Below are positions 23,681 to 32,711 of a DNA stretch of 64,000 bases, in pieces (the first letter of the stretch is position 1; each line of letters opens with the position of its first letter). This stretch comes from an uncultured Oscillospiraceae bacterium. GTDB lineage: Bacteria; Bacillota; Clostridia; Oscillospirales; Oscillospiraceae. The notes under the pieces are model-generated. The model saw nothing but the letters and a program-made list of their open reading frames with translations. It did no database searches and was not told where the DNA came from. A program made the translations under genes and the position numbers. The stretch is taken from positions 1 to 64,000 of the forward strand of contig CAKTOH010000005.1 in the NCBI GenBank assembly GCA_934589705.1, in the 5' to 3' direction.

Positions 23681-23720
23681 AAACGCCCTATTGTCAGTGC
23701 GTCAACTTAGGAGGTGCTCC

Positions 23721-24551
23721 ATGTCCTCAACTGCCTTGAAGCTCCTGGCTCTGGGGCTGATGCTCATCGATCATATCTATGAATTTCTCCCGGGAATGCC
23801 TGTGATCCTCACAATTCTCGGCAGAATCAGCGCCCCCCTGTTCTTCTTCTGCACGGCCTGGGGCTTCCATCATACCCGCAGCCGGGAAACCTACCTTCTG
23901 CGCCTATATGACTGCTCGGTGCTTATGGGGATTCTGGACTGCGTCCTGAACCAAAGCGTGGCGGAACCCCTGCGTCAGTGTAGGAACAACATCTTCGGCA
24001 CCCTTTTCCTGGTGTGCCTGTTCCTCTATCTCTGGGAAAAATGGCAGGAGCCGAAGAAAAAGGTTCTGGCGGTAGCAGCGTTTCTCGCCATCAACGAGCT
24101 TGCGCAGCTGCTGTGCACCGGCCTGCTGGCGTCTCCGCTGGTTCCTGCCATGGAAAGCGGTTTTGGGGTCAGCCGCCGGAATTTCTTCTTAGTTCTTCGG
24201 GGCTTTCTGCCCAACTACGATAACTGCGAGGGCGGCCAGTGGGCAGTTCTTATGGGTCTGGTGCTTGCCTTCTGCAAGGATAGCCCAAAGCGCCTTGCTC
24301 TGGGCTTTGGCGGCTACTGCCTGGTGTATTTCCTTTACACCCTGCGAAATGGTTATCTCCTGGGGCAGACCCAGTGGCTTTCCTACCTCTTCACGGACAG
24401 CATTCAGTGGCTGCAAATTCTGGCGCTGCCGTTTATGCTCCGCTACAACGGCAGCCGGGGCAGGGGAATGAAGTACCTGTTCTATGTCTTTTACCCCGTT
24501 CATATCGCGATTCTTTTCTGGCTGGGCAATGTCATTGCCGGAAAATTGTGA
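23721..24551 (+). CDS. TraX-like membrane protein
   Basis: The 276-residue protein begins with STALKLLALGLMLIDHIYEF and continues through GRISAPLFFFCTAWGFHHTRS to a C-terminal KYLFYVFYPVHIAILFW, the layout of the TraX family (after the F-plasmid pilin acetylase). About eight membrane segments are likely. In chromosomal Clostridia genomes this family is common and uncharacterised; an acyltransferase role at the membrane is plausible. AGGAGG lies before the ATG at 23721. It stands alone. Confidence 0.85.
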   Translation: MSSTALKLLALGLMLIDHIYEFLPGMPVILTILGRISAPLFFFCTAWGFHHTRSRETYLLRLYDCSVLMGILDCVLNQSVAEPLRQCRNNIFGTLFLVCLFLYLWEKWQEPKKKVLAVAAFLAINELAQLLCTGLLASPLVPAMESGFGVSRRNFFLVLRGFLPNYDNCEGGQWAVLMGLVLAFCKDSPKRLALGFGGYCLVYFLYTLRNGYLLGQTQWLSYLFTDSIQWLQILALPFMLRYNGSRGRGMKYLFYVFYPVHIAILFWLGNVIAGKL

Positions 24552-24647
24552 TTTTTTCGCTGTCTGGGAAAATGACTACGAATCCGAACCATTTGTGTCG
24601 GTTTTTCGGACAGTTTAGATATTGTTTTATTGATTAAAGAATGATAC

Positions 24648-24653
24648 TATAAT
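24648..24653 (+). promoter_or_regulatory. -10 element before the ApgM-family gene
   Basis: TATAAT at 24648-24653 is a perfect -10. The best -35 candidate is the weak TTTATT 16 bases upstream. The start would serve the ApgM-serC-serA genes. Confidence 0.5.
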
Positions 24654-24701
24654 CATAGAGTATCTGTCTGCAAAGCGCGGACAAATGATAGGAGCCTGTT
24701 T

Positions 24702-25901
24702 ATGAAGTATATTGTAGTGCTGGGCGACGGCATGGCCGACGAACCCCTGGCAGCGCTGGGCGGCAAGACCCCTCTGGAATACGCCAAGACCCCTGCCATG
24801 GATGCCCTGGCTTCCGGCGGGGAAATGGGCATGGTGCAGAATGTGCCCCAGGGAATGCACCCGGGCAGTGAGGTAGCCAACCTGTCCGTTATGGGTTACG
24901 ACCCGAAAACCTGTTTTACCGGGCGATCACCCCTGGAAGCTTTGAGCGTGGGTGTGAAGATGGAGCCGGACGATATCATTTTTCGCTGCAATGTGGTGAC
25001 CCTGACGGAGGAAGAGCCCTATGCAGAGAAGCGGATCCTTGACCATTCCTCCGGGGAAATTTCTACCGAGGAAGCGGACGCACTGATGGAGGCCATCCGG
25101 CAAAACTTCAATGACGATACCTTCCAGTTCTACACCGGCACCAGCTACCGGCATATCATGGTCTGGAAGCACGGACATCTGGCAAAGCTGGAGCCGCCCC
25201 ATGACCATCTGACCCAGGTCATCGGCCCCTTCCTGCCGGAGGATCCGGTGCTGCGCGGCTTTATGGAGCGCAGCTACGATATTCTCAACAACCATCCCGT
25301 GAATCTGAGACGGGCGGCGGAGGGAAAGCGCAAAGCCAATTCCCTCTGGTACTGGGGTGCGGGCACCAAGCCCAGCCTTCCCGGCTTTACCGAGAAAACC
25401 GGCCTGAAGGGTGCCATGATTTCCGCCGTTGACCTGCTCAAGGGCATTGCGGTGGGAGCTGGAATGCAGGTTTACCAGGTGCCCGGGGCTACCGGTTCTC
25501 TGGATACCAACTGGGAGGGCAAGGCTCAGGCAGCCATTGACGCCCTGTTGCGTGACGGCTGCGATTTTGCCTACATCCACCTGGAGGCTCCGGACGAAAT
25601 GGGTCACCAGGGTCTGGTGAAGGAAAAGGTGCAGTCCATTGAGTACCTGGACAGCCGGGTCATCGCCCCCATCTGCCATGCCATGGAGCAGGCCGGGGAG
25701 GATTACCGGATTCTGGTGCTGCCGGATCACCCCACCCCCATTCGCATCCGCACCCATTCTTCCGATCCGGTGCCCTATGTGCTCTACGACAGCACCCGTC
25801 AGGAGAAAAAGCGCGCCCACTATACCGAGGCAGAGGCCCAGGCCACGGGAATTTTCTATCCCCAGGGCTATGTGCTGCTTGACAAGCTTTTGAAGAAATA
25901 A
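24702..25901 (+). CDS. ApgM-family phosphoglycerate mutase-like enzyme
   Basis: The 399-residue alkaline-phosphatase-superfamily enzyme has metal ligands in VVLGDGMADEP, the nucleophile serine in HPGSEVANLSVMGYD, and later ligands in EAPDEMGHQG and LPDHPTP. It is of the archaeal-type cofactor-independent mutase family. Bacterial members of this length have been proposed to be homoserine kinases, and the window also carries a canonical glycolytic mutase (gpmI, 55566). The next genes are serC and serA, while no phosphoserine phosphatase is seen. Mutase, homoserine kinase or a phosphoserine-related role all remain possible; the family call is firm, the reaction is not. Confidence 0.85.
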   Translation: MKYIVVLGDGMADEPLAALGGKTPLEYAKTPAMDALASGGEMGMVQNVPQGMHPGSEVANLSVMGYDPKTCFTGRSPLEALSVGVKMEPDDIIFRCNVVTLTEEEPYAEKRILDHSSGEISTEEADALMEAIRQNFNDDTFQFYTGTSYRHIMVWKHGHLAKLEPPHDHLTQVIGPFLPEDPVLRGFMERSYDILNNHPVNLRRAAEGKRKANSLWYWGAGTKPSLPGFTEKTGLKGAMISAVDLLKGIAVGAGMQVYQVPGATGSLDTNWEGKAQAAIDALLRDGCDFAYIHLEAPDEMGHQGLVKEKVQSIEYLDSRVIAPICHAMEQAGEDYRILVLPDHPTPIRIRTHSSDPVPYVLYDSTRQEKKRAHYTEAEAQATGIFYPQGYVLLDKLLKK

Positions 25902-26070
25902 TACTATTTCTTAACAAAATGATTTCATCATTTTGTTCTGCCGTTTCACGGCAGACCGCCTGGGCGGCGGTAAGAAATGTATTGACTTCGTTTTTTAGCG
26001 GCAGTGGCCGCTGGCCGCAATCCTGCGGCCTAATAAAACGCTTTTAAGCGTTTTATAAAAAACTCGTATA
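25901..26070 (+). repeat. Family B stem-loop mosaic between apgM-like gene and serC
   Basis: The element starts (ATACTATTTCTTA) on the last base of the stop codon and ends (CTCGTATA) directly before the AAGGAG site of serC. Between lie consecutive palindromes: ACAAAATGAT/ATCATTTTGT, CTGCCG/CGGCAG, ACCGCC/GGCGGT, GCGGC/GCCGC repeats, CCGCA/TGCGG and AAAACGCTT/AAGCGTTTT. Its ends match the copies at 42387 and 42931, its stems do not. Confidence 0.75.
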
Positions 26071-26083
26071 AGGAGAGACGATT

Positions 26084-27163
26084 ATGTCCAGAGTTTATAA
26101 TTTTTCCGCCGGCCCGGCGGTGCTGCCGGAGGAGGTTCTCCGGGAAGCAGCCGATGAAATGCTGGATTACCGGGGAACCGGTATGTCCGTCATGGAAATG
26201 AGCCACCGCTCCAAGGCCTACCAGACCATCATTGACGAGGCCGAGGCTGACCTGCGCACCCTGATGGGCATTCCCGACAATTACAAGGTGCTCTTCATGC
26301 AGGGCGGCGCCTCCCAGCAGTTTGCCATGATCCCCATGAACTTCATGAAGAACAAGGTGGCGGACTACATCATCACCGGCCAGTGGGCGAAGAAAGCCTG
26401 GCAGGAGGCCAAGCTCTTCGGTCAGGCCAACGCTGTGGCTTCCTCCGCGGACAAGACCTTCACCTACATCCCCGACTGCTCCGACCTTCCCATCAGCGAG
26501 AACGCGGACTACGTCTACATCTGCGAGAACAATACCATCTACGGTACCAAGTTCTGGCAGCTGCCCAACACCAAGGGGAAAGACCTGGTGTCTGACGTGT
26601 CCAGTTGTTTCCTGTCCGAGCCTGTGGACGTGACGAAATACGGCATGATCTACGGCGGCGTGCAGAAGAACATCGGCCCTGCCGGTGTGGTCATTGGCAT
26701 CATCCGGGAGGATCTGATCCGGGAGGACGTGCTTCCCGGCACCCCCACCATGCTGCGCTACAAGACCCACGCGGACAACGGCTCCATGTACAACACCCCG
26801 CCCGCTTACGGCATCTATATCTGCGGCAAGGTGTTCAAGTGGCTGCTGCGCAACGGCGGTCTGACGGAGATGAAGGCCTACAACGAAAAGAAGGCCGCCA
26901 TTCTCTATGATTACCTGGATGCCAGCTCCTTCTTCCACGGCACCGTGGTGAAGAAGGATCGCTCCCTTATGAACGTGCCCTTCGTCACCGGCGACCCCGA
27001 CCAGGACGCCAAGTTCGTCAAGGCCGCGGCGGAAGCCGGCTTTGTGAACCTGAAGGGTCACCGGACGGTGGGCGGTATGCGGGCCAGCATTTATAACGCC
27101 ATGCCCATCGAGGGCGTGAAGCAGCTGGTTGGCTTCATGGAGAAGTACGAGAAAACGGTGTAA
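26084..27163 (+). CDS. serC: Phosphoserine aminotransferase
   Basis: The PLP enzyme converts 3-phosphohydroxypyruvate to phosphoserine in serine synthesis. The 359-residue protein shows the SerC opening YNFSAGPAVLPEEVL, the substrate-binding GGASQQFAMIPMN, the PLP-lysine segment YGGVQKNIGPAG (about residue 195) and a C-terminal GHRTVGGMRASIYNAM with phosphate-binding arginines. It is followed 17 bases later by a 3-phosphoglycerate dehydrogenase gene, the preceding step of the pathway. Confidence 0.96.
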   Translation: MSRVYNFSAGPAVLPEEVLREAADEMLDYRGTGMSVMEMSHRSKAYQTIIDEAEADLRTLMGIPDNYKVLFMQGGASQQFAMIPMNFMKNKVADYIITGQWAKKAWQEAKLFGQANAVASSADKTFTYIPDCSDLPISENADYVYICENNTIYGTKFWQLPNTKGKDLVSDVSSCFLSEPVDVTKYGMIYGGVQKNIGPAGVVIGIIREDLIREDVLPGTPTMLRYKTHADNGSMYNTPPAYGIYICGKVFKWLLRNGGLTEMKAYNEKKAAILYDYLDASSFFHGTVVKKDRSLMNVPFVTGDPDQDAKFVKAAAEAGFVNLKGHRTVGGMRASIYNAMPIEGVKQLVGFMEKYEKTV

Positions 27164-27180
27164 AGGAAGGCCGAATAGAC

Positions 27181-28344
27181 ATGTATCAGATTCATTACTT
27201 AAACAAAATTTCCCAGCAGGGCACGGCTCTGTGGACAGAGGACTTTGCCCTCAATGACGATATAAACGCAGCCGACGGCGTGCTGGTGCGCAGCGCCAAT
27301 ATGCACGATATGGAGCTGCCTCAGAATCTGCTGGCCGTCGCCCGGGCGGGGGCGGGTGTGAACAACATTCCCTTGACGACCTGCGCCGACAAGGGCATCG
27401 TGGTGTTCAACACCCCCGGCGCCAATGCCCGCAGCGTTATGGAGCTGACCCTGTGCGGAATGCTCCTGGGCAGCCGGGACATCATCGACGGCGTGAACTG
27501 GGTTCAGTCCATCCAGGATCAGCCGGATGTTGCCAAGCTGGTGGAAAAGGGCAAGTCCCGGTTCGCCGGGCATGAGATTTACGGCAAGAAGCTGGGCATC
27601 ATCGGCCTGGGCAACATCGGCGGCCCTCTGGCTAACCGGGCAAGAAAGCTGGGCATGGAGGTTTACGGCTGTGACCCCCACATTTCCGTGGAGGCGGCCT
27701 GGAATCTGGACGGCCACGTCCAGCGGGTGAAGACTCCCGAAGAGATTTATGCCCTGTGCGACATCATCACCATCCATGTGCCTCTGCTGAAGGACACGGA
27801 GAAGATGATCAACGCGGAGGCACTGGCGAAAATGAAGGACGGGGTCATTGTCCTGAACTTCGCCCGGGATCTGCTGGTGGACGACGATGCCATGGCGGAC
27901 GCTCTGGCCTCCGGCAAGGTCAAGCGGTACGTCACCGACTTCCCCAACCCCAAGACTGCCAACATGCCTGGCTGTATCGCCATTCCCCATCTGGGAGCCT
28001 CCACCGAGGAATCCGAGGACAACTGCGCCCGGATGGCCGTCCGGGAGATGATGGACTATCTGGAAAACGGCAACATCAAAAACTCCGTCAACTATCCCAA
28101 CTGCGACATGGGGCAGTGCCAGTCCGAGGGGCGGATCACCATTCTGCACCACAACATCCCCAATTCTCTGGGGCGGTTCACCGCCGCCATTGCCAGCGAG
28201 AACGTGAACATCGCCGGACTGATGAACAAGAGCCGGGGTGAGTACGCCTACACCATGCTGGATTTGGATCATCACCCCTCCGCCGATGTGGTGGAGCACC
28301 TGAAGAGCATCGAGGGCGTGGTTCGCGTCCGGGTTATCCGCTGA
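27181..28344 (+). CDS. serA: D-3-phosphoglycerate dehydrogenase with ACT domain
   Basis: The enzyme catalyses the first step of serine synthesis, oxidising 3-phosphoglycerate. The 387-residue protein has a substrate domain (VARAGAGVNNIPL), the NAD site LGIIGLGNIGGPLANRA (about residue 140), an active-site arginine in VLNFARDLLVD and histidine in IPHLGASTEES. A C-terminal ACT domain of about 75 residues (ITILHHNIPNSLGRF onward) probably serves serine feedback. It belongs to the short type without an intervening domain. The gene order serC-serA places both steps together. Confidence 0.94.
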   Translation: MYQIHYLNKISQQGTALWTEDFALNDDINAADGVLVRSANMHDMELPQNLLAVARAGAGVNNIPLTTCADKGIVVFNTPGANARSVMELTLCGMLLGSRDIIDGVNWVQSIQDQPDVAKLVEKGKSRFAGHEIYGKKLGIIGLGNIGGPLANRARKLGMEVYGCDPHISVEAAWNLDGHVQRVKTPEEIYALCDIITIHVPLLKDTEKMINAEALAKMKDGVIVLNFARDLLVDDDAMADALASGKVKRYVTDFPNPKTANMPGCIAIPHLGASTEESEDNCARMAVREMMDYLENGNIKNSVNYPNCDMGQCQSEGRITILHHNIPNSLGRFTAAIASENVNIAGLMNKSRGEYAYTMLDLDHHPSADVVEHLKSIEGVVRVRVIR

Positions 28345-28360
28345 TTTACCCACCAAAGGT

Positions 28361-28475
28361 GTCATTGCGAACCAGTGCCGCAGCACTGGTGTGGCAATCC
28401 GTACTCCCTATGCGTATTTCTGAATAGAGATTGTCATTGCGAACCAGCGTCGCAACGCTGGTGTGGCAATCCCCC
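28361..28475. repeat. R1 locus 4, two units in direct orientation
   Basis: Two units in the same orientation: 28361-28400 (stem CCAGTGC/GCACTGG) and 28433-28475 (stem CCAGCGT/ACGCTGG). This differs from the inverted pairs at most other loci. The stems differ at several bases but remain fully paired. Confidence 0.85.
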
Positions 28476-28503
28476 GGATTTTCCGAGAACCGATTAAGAA
28501 CTT

Positions 28504-28809
28504 GTAGGCCGATGCCCTCATCGGCCTACTAATTGCAGATTTGCGCTTATGTTCCGAGTCTCCTAGAAGCTTTCGGCGCTGGTTCCTCCGGAGGCAATTT
28601 TCTTGTCCCGGCAAGAAAATTGATAAGAAGCCGGCTTAAGGGGCGCTGCCGAAAAGCCGCCCCCTTAAGTATCCCCCGGCCGCTTCGCCGGAGGTGCGTC
28701 GGAATGTTTCGGATTGCTATTGGGCGGTTTTCTTGGAACTGTTTGGATAGAGGAAAAGTTTTTTGATATGCAGAATCGCACCTTCCCGATTTGGGAGGGT
28801 GCGGTTTTT
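28504..28809. other. Hairpin-rich non-coding stretch before proB
   Basis: No gene is credible here. Visible structures are GTAGGCCGATG/CATCGGCCTAC (28504-28529), CAATTTTCTTG/CAAGAAAATTG (28595-28622), CTTAAGGGG/CCCCTTAAG (28635-28669) and a terminator-like CGCACCTTCCC/GGGAGGGTGCG followed by GTTTTT (28777-28809). I looked for a T-box motif and found none. The last hairpin lies upstream of the proB promoter, so it would end a transcript entering from serA or from an unrecognised RNA. Confidence 0.5.
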
Positions 28810-28821
28810 CCATTTAGGGTC

Positions 28822-28850
28822 TTCCCTTTGCGGAAAAAAGCTGGTATAAT
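28822..28850 (+). promoter_or_regulatory. Promoter of the proline operon
   Basis: TATAAT at 28845-28850 is perfect; TTCCCT 17 bases upstream is a weak -35. It lies just after a terminator-like hairpin and about 28 bases before proB. Confidence 0.6.
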
Positions 28851-28877
28851 CAGGAAAACAGAAGGGGGACAGACCAA

Positions 28878-29648
28878 ATGCGCATTGTTGTGAAAATCGG
28901 CACATCCACCCTGGCCTATGCCACGGGACAGCTGAACATCCGCCGGGTGGAGGAGCTATGCAAGACCATGAGCGACATCCGAAACGCCGGCCATGAGCTG
29001 ATCCTGGTGTCCTCCGGTGCCATCGGCATGGGGGTGGGCAAGCTGGGTCTGCGAACCCGGCCCCGGGATATTCCCACCAAGCAGGCGGCTGCCGCCGTGG
29101 GCCAGTGCGAGCTCATGTACATCTACGACAAGCTTTTCAGCGAGTATCACCATACCGTGGCGCAGCTGCTGATCACCGCGGATAACCTGAGCAACGAAAC
29201 CCGGCACGCCAATTTTACCAACACCCTGAACCGGCTGCTGGAGCTGGGGGCAGTGCCGGTGATCAACGAAAATGACACCGTCGCCACCGACGAAATCGTC
29301 ATCGGCGACAACGATACTCTGGCCGCCATGGTGGCCGAAAGCGTGGAGGCCGATCTTCTGGTGCTGCTGTCGGATATTGACGGACTGTACACCGCCGATC
29401 CCCACGCAGACCCCACGGCAAAGCTTTTGCCGGTGGTGCACCGGGTGGACGACGGCATCCGGGCTCTGGCCGGGGTAAGCAGCACCGACCAGGGCACCGG
29501 CGGCATGGTGACCAAGCTCCGGGCGGCGGAAATCTGCCTGAACTGCGGCTGTGAAATGGTCATCGCCAACGGAAGCGAGCCGACGCTGCTCTATGACATT
29601 GTGGAGGGGAAGCCGGTAGGCACCCGATTTGTGGGGGAAAGCGTATGA
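28878..29648 (+). CDS. proB: Glutamate 5-kinase (short form)
   Basis: The enzyme phosphorylates glutamate, the first step of proline synthesis. The 256-residue protein has the amino acid kinase fold ([71 protein letters not shown]). It lacks the C-terminal PUA domain of the long ProB form; this is a known short variant. It overlaps proA by four bases (ATGA) and heads the operon proB-proA-proC. Confidence 0.96.
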   Translation: MRIVVKIGTSTLAYATGQLNIRRVEELCKTMSDIRNAGHELILVSSGAIGMGVGKLGLRTRPRDIPTKQAAAAVGQCELMYIYDKLFSEYHHTVAQLLITADNLSNETRHANFTNTLNRLLELGAVPVINENDTVATDEIVIGDNDTLAAMVAESVEADLLVLLSDIDGLYTADPHADPTAKLLPVVHRVDDGIRALAGVSSTDQGTGGMVTKLRAAEICLNCGCEMVIANGSEPTLLYDIVEGKPVGTRFVGESV

Positions 29649-30874
29649 AGGAACTGTTAGAACAGGCCAAGGCGGCCAAGCCCCTGGTCGCCTCCCTCGG
29701 CACCGAGGAAAAGAACCGGGGACTTCTGACCATGGCGGACAGCCTGGAAGCCTATGCCGGGGAGATTCTGAAGGCAAACGCCGAAGACTTAACGCAGGCT
29801 CAGGGAAAGATCTCCGATGTGATGCTGGACAGACTCCGGCTGACCGAGGACAGAATTCGAGCCATGGCCCAGGGCATCCGGCAGGTGGCGGCGCTGCCCG
29901 ACCCGGTGGGACTGACCCTGGACAGCCATACCCGTCCGGACGGCCTGAAAATTGACAAGGTGTCCGTGCCCATGGGCGTCATTGCCATCATTTACGAAAG
30001 CCGCCCCAACGTGACTTCCGACGCGGCGGCACTGACCCTGAAAAGCGGCAACGTGTGTGTTCTTCGGGGCGGCAAGGAGGCCATCCGCAGTGCCACGGCC
30101 ATTGTCGATGCTCTCCGGGCAGGGCTGCGCCAGGCGGGCATCCCGGAAAACGCCGTGAATCTGGTTCAGGATACCAGCCGGGACAGCGCCACGGCCTTGA
30201 TGACCGCCGACGGTTATGTGGATTTGCTGATTCCTCGGGGCGGGGCGGGACTGATTTCCGCCTGCGTTCGCACGGCCACCGTGCCCTGCATTGCCACGGG
30301 CACCGGCATCTGCCATGTGTATGTGGAGAAAACCGCCGATCAGGACATGGCGCTGAACATCATTGAGAACGCCAAAACCAGCCGCCCCAGCGTGTGCAAC
30401 GCCGAGGAGGTACTGCTGGTTGACCGGGCCATTGCCCCGGAATTTTTGCCCAAGCTTTACGGGCGCATCGGGGCGAAGGTGGAGCTTCGGCTGGACGGGG
30501 AAGCGGCAAAGTACATCCCCGGAACTCCTGCCGGGCCAAAAGACTTTGACACGGAATTTCTGGACTACATTCTGGCAGTCAAGTGCGTGGAAAACGTCCG
30601 GGAGGCGGTTTCTCACATCGCCGCCCACTCCACCGGCCACAGCGAGGCCATTGTCACCCGGGACAGCGAGGCGGAACGGTATTTCACCACTAACGTGGAC
30701 AGCGCGGCGGTGTACGTCAACGCCTCCACCCGGTTCACCGACGGGGGCGAATTCGGCCTGGGCTGCGAAATGGGCATTTCTACCCAGAAGCTCCACGCCA
30801 GAGGCCCCATGGGTCTGCGTGAGCTGACGACCTATAAATATATCATTCACGGAAAGGGACAGGTGAGAGTGTGA
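29645..30874 (+). CDS. proA: Glutamate-5-semialdehyde dehydrogenase
   Basis: The enzyme reduces glutamyl 5-phosphate with NADPH to the semialdehyde. The 409-residue length is normal. Recognisable are [30 protein letters not shown], the segment [10 protein letters not shown], the catalytic cysteine in [12 protein letters not shown] (about residue 252) and [17 protein letters not shown]. It is coupled by four-base overlaps to proB in front and proC behind, so the whole pathway from glutamate is one operon. Confidence 0.97.
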   Translation: MKELLEQAKAAKPLVASLGTEEKNRGLLTMADSLEAYAGEILKANAEDLTQAQGKISDVMLDRLRLTEDRIRAMAQGIRQVAALPDPVGLTLDSHTRPDGLKIDKVSVPMGVIAIIYESRPNVTSDAAALTLKSGNVCVLRGGKEAIRSATAIVDALRAGLRQAGIPENAVNLVQDTSRDSATALMTADGYVDLLIPRGGAGLISACVRTATVPCIATGTGICHVYVEKTADQDMALNIIENAKTSRPSVCNAEEVLLVDRAIAPEFLPKLYGRIGAKVELRLDGEAAKYIPGTPAGPKDFDTEFLDYILAVKCVENVREAVSHIAAHSTGHSEAIVTRDSEAERYFTTNVDSAAVYVNASTRFTDGGEFGLGCEMGISTQKLHARGPMGLRELTTYKYIIHGKGQVRV

Positions 30875-31656
30875 AGTACGGATTCATCGGCTGCGGCAAC
30901 ATGGGCGGAGCCATCGCCCGGGCCATGAGCAGCAAAACCAAGGACATTGCGGTGTCTGACCGCTCCGGCAAGGCCAAGGCTTTGGCGGCGGAGCTGGGCA
31001 TTTCCTATTGGGATGTGGAGAAAATCGCCCAGGAGTGCGGCCGGATTTTCCTTGCGGTGAAGCCGCACATGATGGCGGAGGTTCTGAAGCCCCTGCAAAG
31101 AATCCTGAAGCAGAAGAAGCCCCTGCTCATCACCATGGCGGCGGGATTGAAAATTCAGAAAATCGAGGAATTCGCCGGGGGTGCTCTTCCGGTCATCCGC
31201 ATTATGCCAAACACTCCCACCGCCGTGGGTAAGGGCGTGATTCCCTACTGCGCCAATGACCGGGTCAGCGGGGAAATGCTGGCAGATTGGCTTGCCGACA
31301 TGGCTCCCTGCGGCCTGCTGGACAGCCTGGAGGAGCGGCTTATGGATGCGGTCAGCGCCCTGTCCGGCTGCGGCCCGGCTTACGTCTATCTGATGCTGGA
31401 GGCTATGGCCGACGGCGCGGTGGCCTGCGGCATTCCCAGAGCAAAGGCAATGGACTATGCGGCAATGACGCTGTCCGGCGCGGCGGAAATGTACCTTTCC
31501 ACCCATCAGCACCCCGGCGCTCTGAAGGATGCGGTGTGCTCCCCCGGGGGCAGCACCATCGTGGGCGTGCGCACTTTGGAGGAGCACGGCTTCCGGGGCG
31601 CGGTGATGGACTGCATCCAGGCAGCGTATGAAAAAAATCAAGCTTTGGGGAAATAG
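30871..31656 (+). CDS. proC: Pyrroline-5-carboxylate reductase
   Basis: The enzyme performs the last step of proline synthesis, reducing pyrroline-5-carboxylate. The 261-residue protein has the N-terminal Rossmann motif [26 protein letters not shown], the conserved [14 protein letters not shown] and the C-terminal dimer domain with [19 protein letters not shown] and [15 protein letters not shown] start overlaps the proA stop codon. An aldo/keto reductase gene follows after 11 bases. Confidence 0.96.
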   Translation: MKYGFIGCGNMGGAIARAMSSKTKDIAVSDRSGKAKALAAELGISYWDVEKIAQECGRIFLAVKPHMMAEVLKPLQRILKQKKPLLITMAAGLKIQKIEEFAGGALPVIRIMPNTPTAVGKGVIPYCANDRVSGEMLADWLADMAPCGLLDSLEERLMDAVSALSGCGPAYVYLMLEAMADGAVACGIPRAKAMDYAAMTLSGAAEMYLSTHQHPGALKDAVCSPGGSTIVGVRTLEEHGFRGAVMDCIQAAYEKNQALGK

Positions 31657-31667
31657 GAGAAAAGCGT

Positions 31668-32675
31668 ATGGAATATCGAATTTTGGGAAAAACCGGGCTG
31701 AAAATCTCCCGGATGGGCTTCGGCGGCATCCCCATCCAGCGCATTGACGCGGAAGGGACGAAGGCATTGGTGCATCAGCTTCGGAATGCCGGGGTGAATT
31801 TTATCGACACCGCCCGGGCCTACACCGTCAGTGAGGAATACCTGGGCTACGCCCTGGAGGGCATCCGGGAGGACTTTGTGCTGGCCAGCAAAACCATGTC
31901 CCGAACCAAGGAGGCCATGGCGGCGGACATCGACAAGAGCCTTCAAAATTTGCGCACGGATTACATTGACCTCTATCAGATTCACAACATCCCACCGGAG
32001 CAGTTCCCTCAGATCATGGCTCCCGGCGGCGCCCTGGAAGCTCTGCGGGAAGCCAAGGCTGCGGGAAAAATCCGGCATATCGGCGTGACGGCCCATTCCC
32101 TGGATACCTTCCGGCTGTCTCTGGAGCAGGATTGGGTGGAGACGGTCATGTTCCCCTATAATATTGTAGAGACCCAGGCGGAAAGCCTGATTGCCCAGGC
32201 GGCGAAGAAAAACGTGGGCTTTATCTGCATGAAGCCCCTGGCGGGCGGTGCCATTGAGGATGCCACTTCCGCTCTGCGCTTTGTCTGCGCCAACCCGGAT
32301 GTGACCGTGGTGATTCCCGGCATGGCAGAGCCGAAGGAACTGACCCAAAATCTGGAAGCCGTGAGCAATTCTGAGCCCCTGACCGACGAGGAAAAGGCGA
32401 TTTTCCAGAAAATCCGCAGTCAGCTGGGTACCCAGTTCTGCCGCCGGTGCAACTACTGCCAGCCCTGTTCCGTGGGAATCAACATTTCCGTGCTGTTCTC
32501 GTTTGACGGCTATTTGCAGCGGTACGGTCTGGCGGACTGGGCCAAATCCAGGTATGCCGGCCAGGAGAAGAAGGCTTCGGACTGCATCGGCTGCGGTGCC
32601 TGCGAGCAGCGGTGCCCCTACCAGCTGCCCATCCGGAAAATGCTCCGGAAGGTTGCGGAGCACTTTGGAGAATGA
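31668..32675 (+). CDS. Aldo/keto reductase with C-terminal 4Fe-4S ferredoxin domain
   Basis: Residues 1-255 form an aldo/keto reductase barrel with the catalytic Asp and Tyr in FIDTARAYTVSEEYLG, Lys in VLASKTM and His in YQIHNI. The C-terminal part carries two cysteine clusters, CRRCNYCQPC (about residue 264) and CIGCGACEQRCPY (about residue 305), fitting iron-sulphur clusters. This fusion is widespread in anaerobic bacteria and its substrate is usually unknown. It follows proC by 11 bases and probably shares the operon; a link to proline metabolism is not shown. A terminator follows. Confidence 0.9.
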   Translation: MEYRILGKTGLKISRMGFGGIPIQRIDAEGTKALVHQLRNAGVNFIDTARAYTVSEEYLGYALEGIREDFVLASKTMSRTKEAMAADIDKSLQNLRTDYIDLYQIHNIPPEQFPQIMAPGGALEALREAKAAGKIRHIGVTAHSLDTFRLSLEQDWVETVMFPYNIVETQAESLIAQAAKKNVGFICMKPLAGGAIEDATSALRFVCANPDVTVVIPGMAEPKELTQNLEAVSNSEPLTDEEKAIFQKIRSQLGTQFCRRCNYCQPCSVGINISVLFSFDGYLQRYGLADWAKSRYAGQEKKASDCIGCGACEQRCPYQLPIRKMLRKVAEHFGE

Positions 32676-32680
32676 AAGAA

Positions 32681-32710
32681 ATCCCGCCGCGAAAAGCGGC
32701 GGGATTTTTC
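32681..32710. terminator. Bidirectional terminator between aldo/keto reductase and ribU
   Basis: ATCCCGCCGC pairs with GCGGCGGGAT around GAAAA and is followed by TTTT on the plus strand; the A-rich left flank provides a T-rich tail on the minus strand. Confidence 0.9.
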
Positions 32711-32711
32711 A

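Noticed and set aside
23721..24551. Conjugative element signalled by a TraX protein
   Set aside because: No other transfer, relaxase or integrase gene is nearby; TraX-like proteins are common chromosomal genes in Clostridia.
28345..28877. T-box leader for the proline operon
   Set aside because: No GGTGG-ACCGCG-type sequence or specifier loop could be found; the terminator lies upstream of the promoter rather than in the leader.
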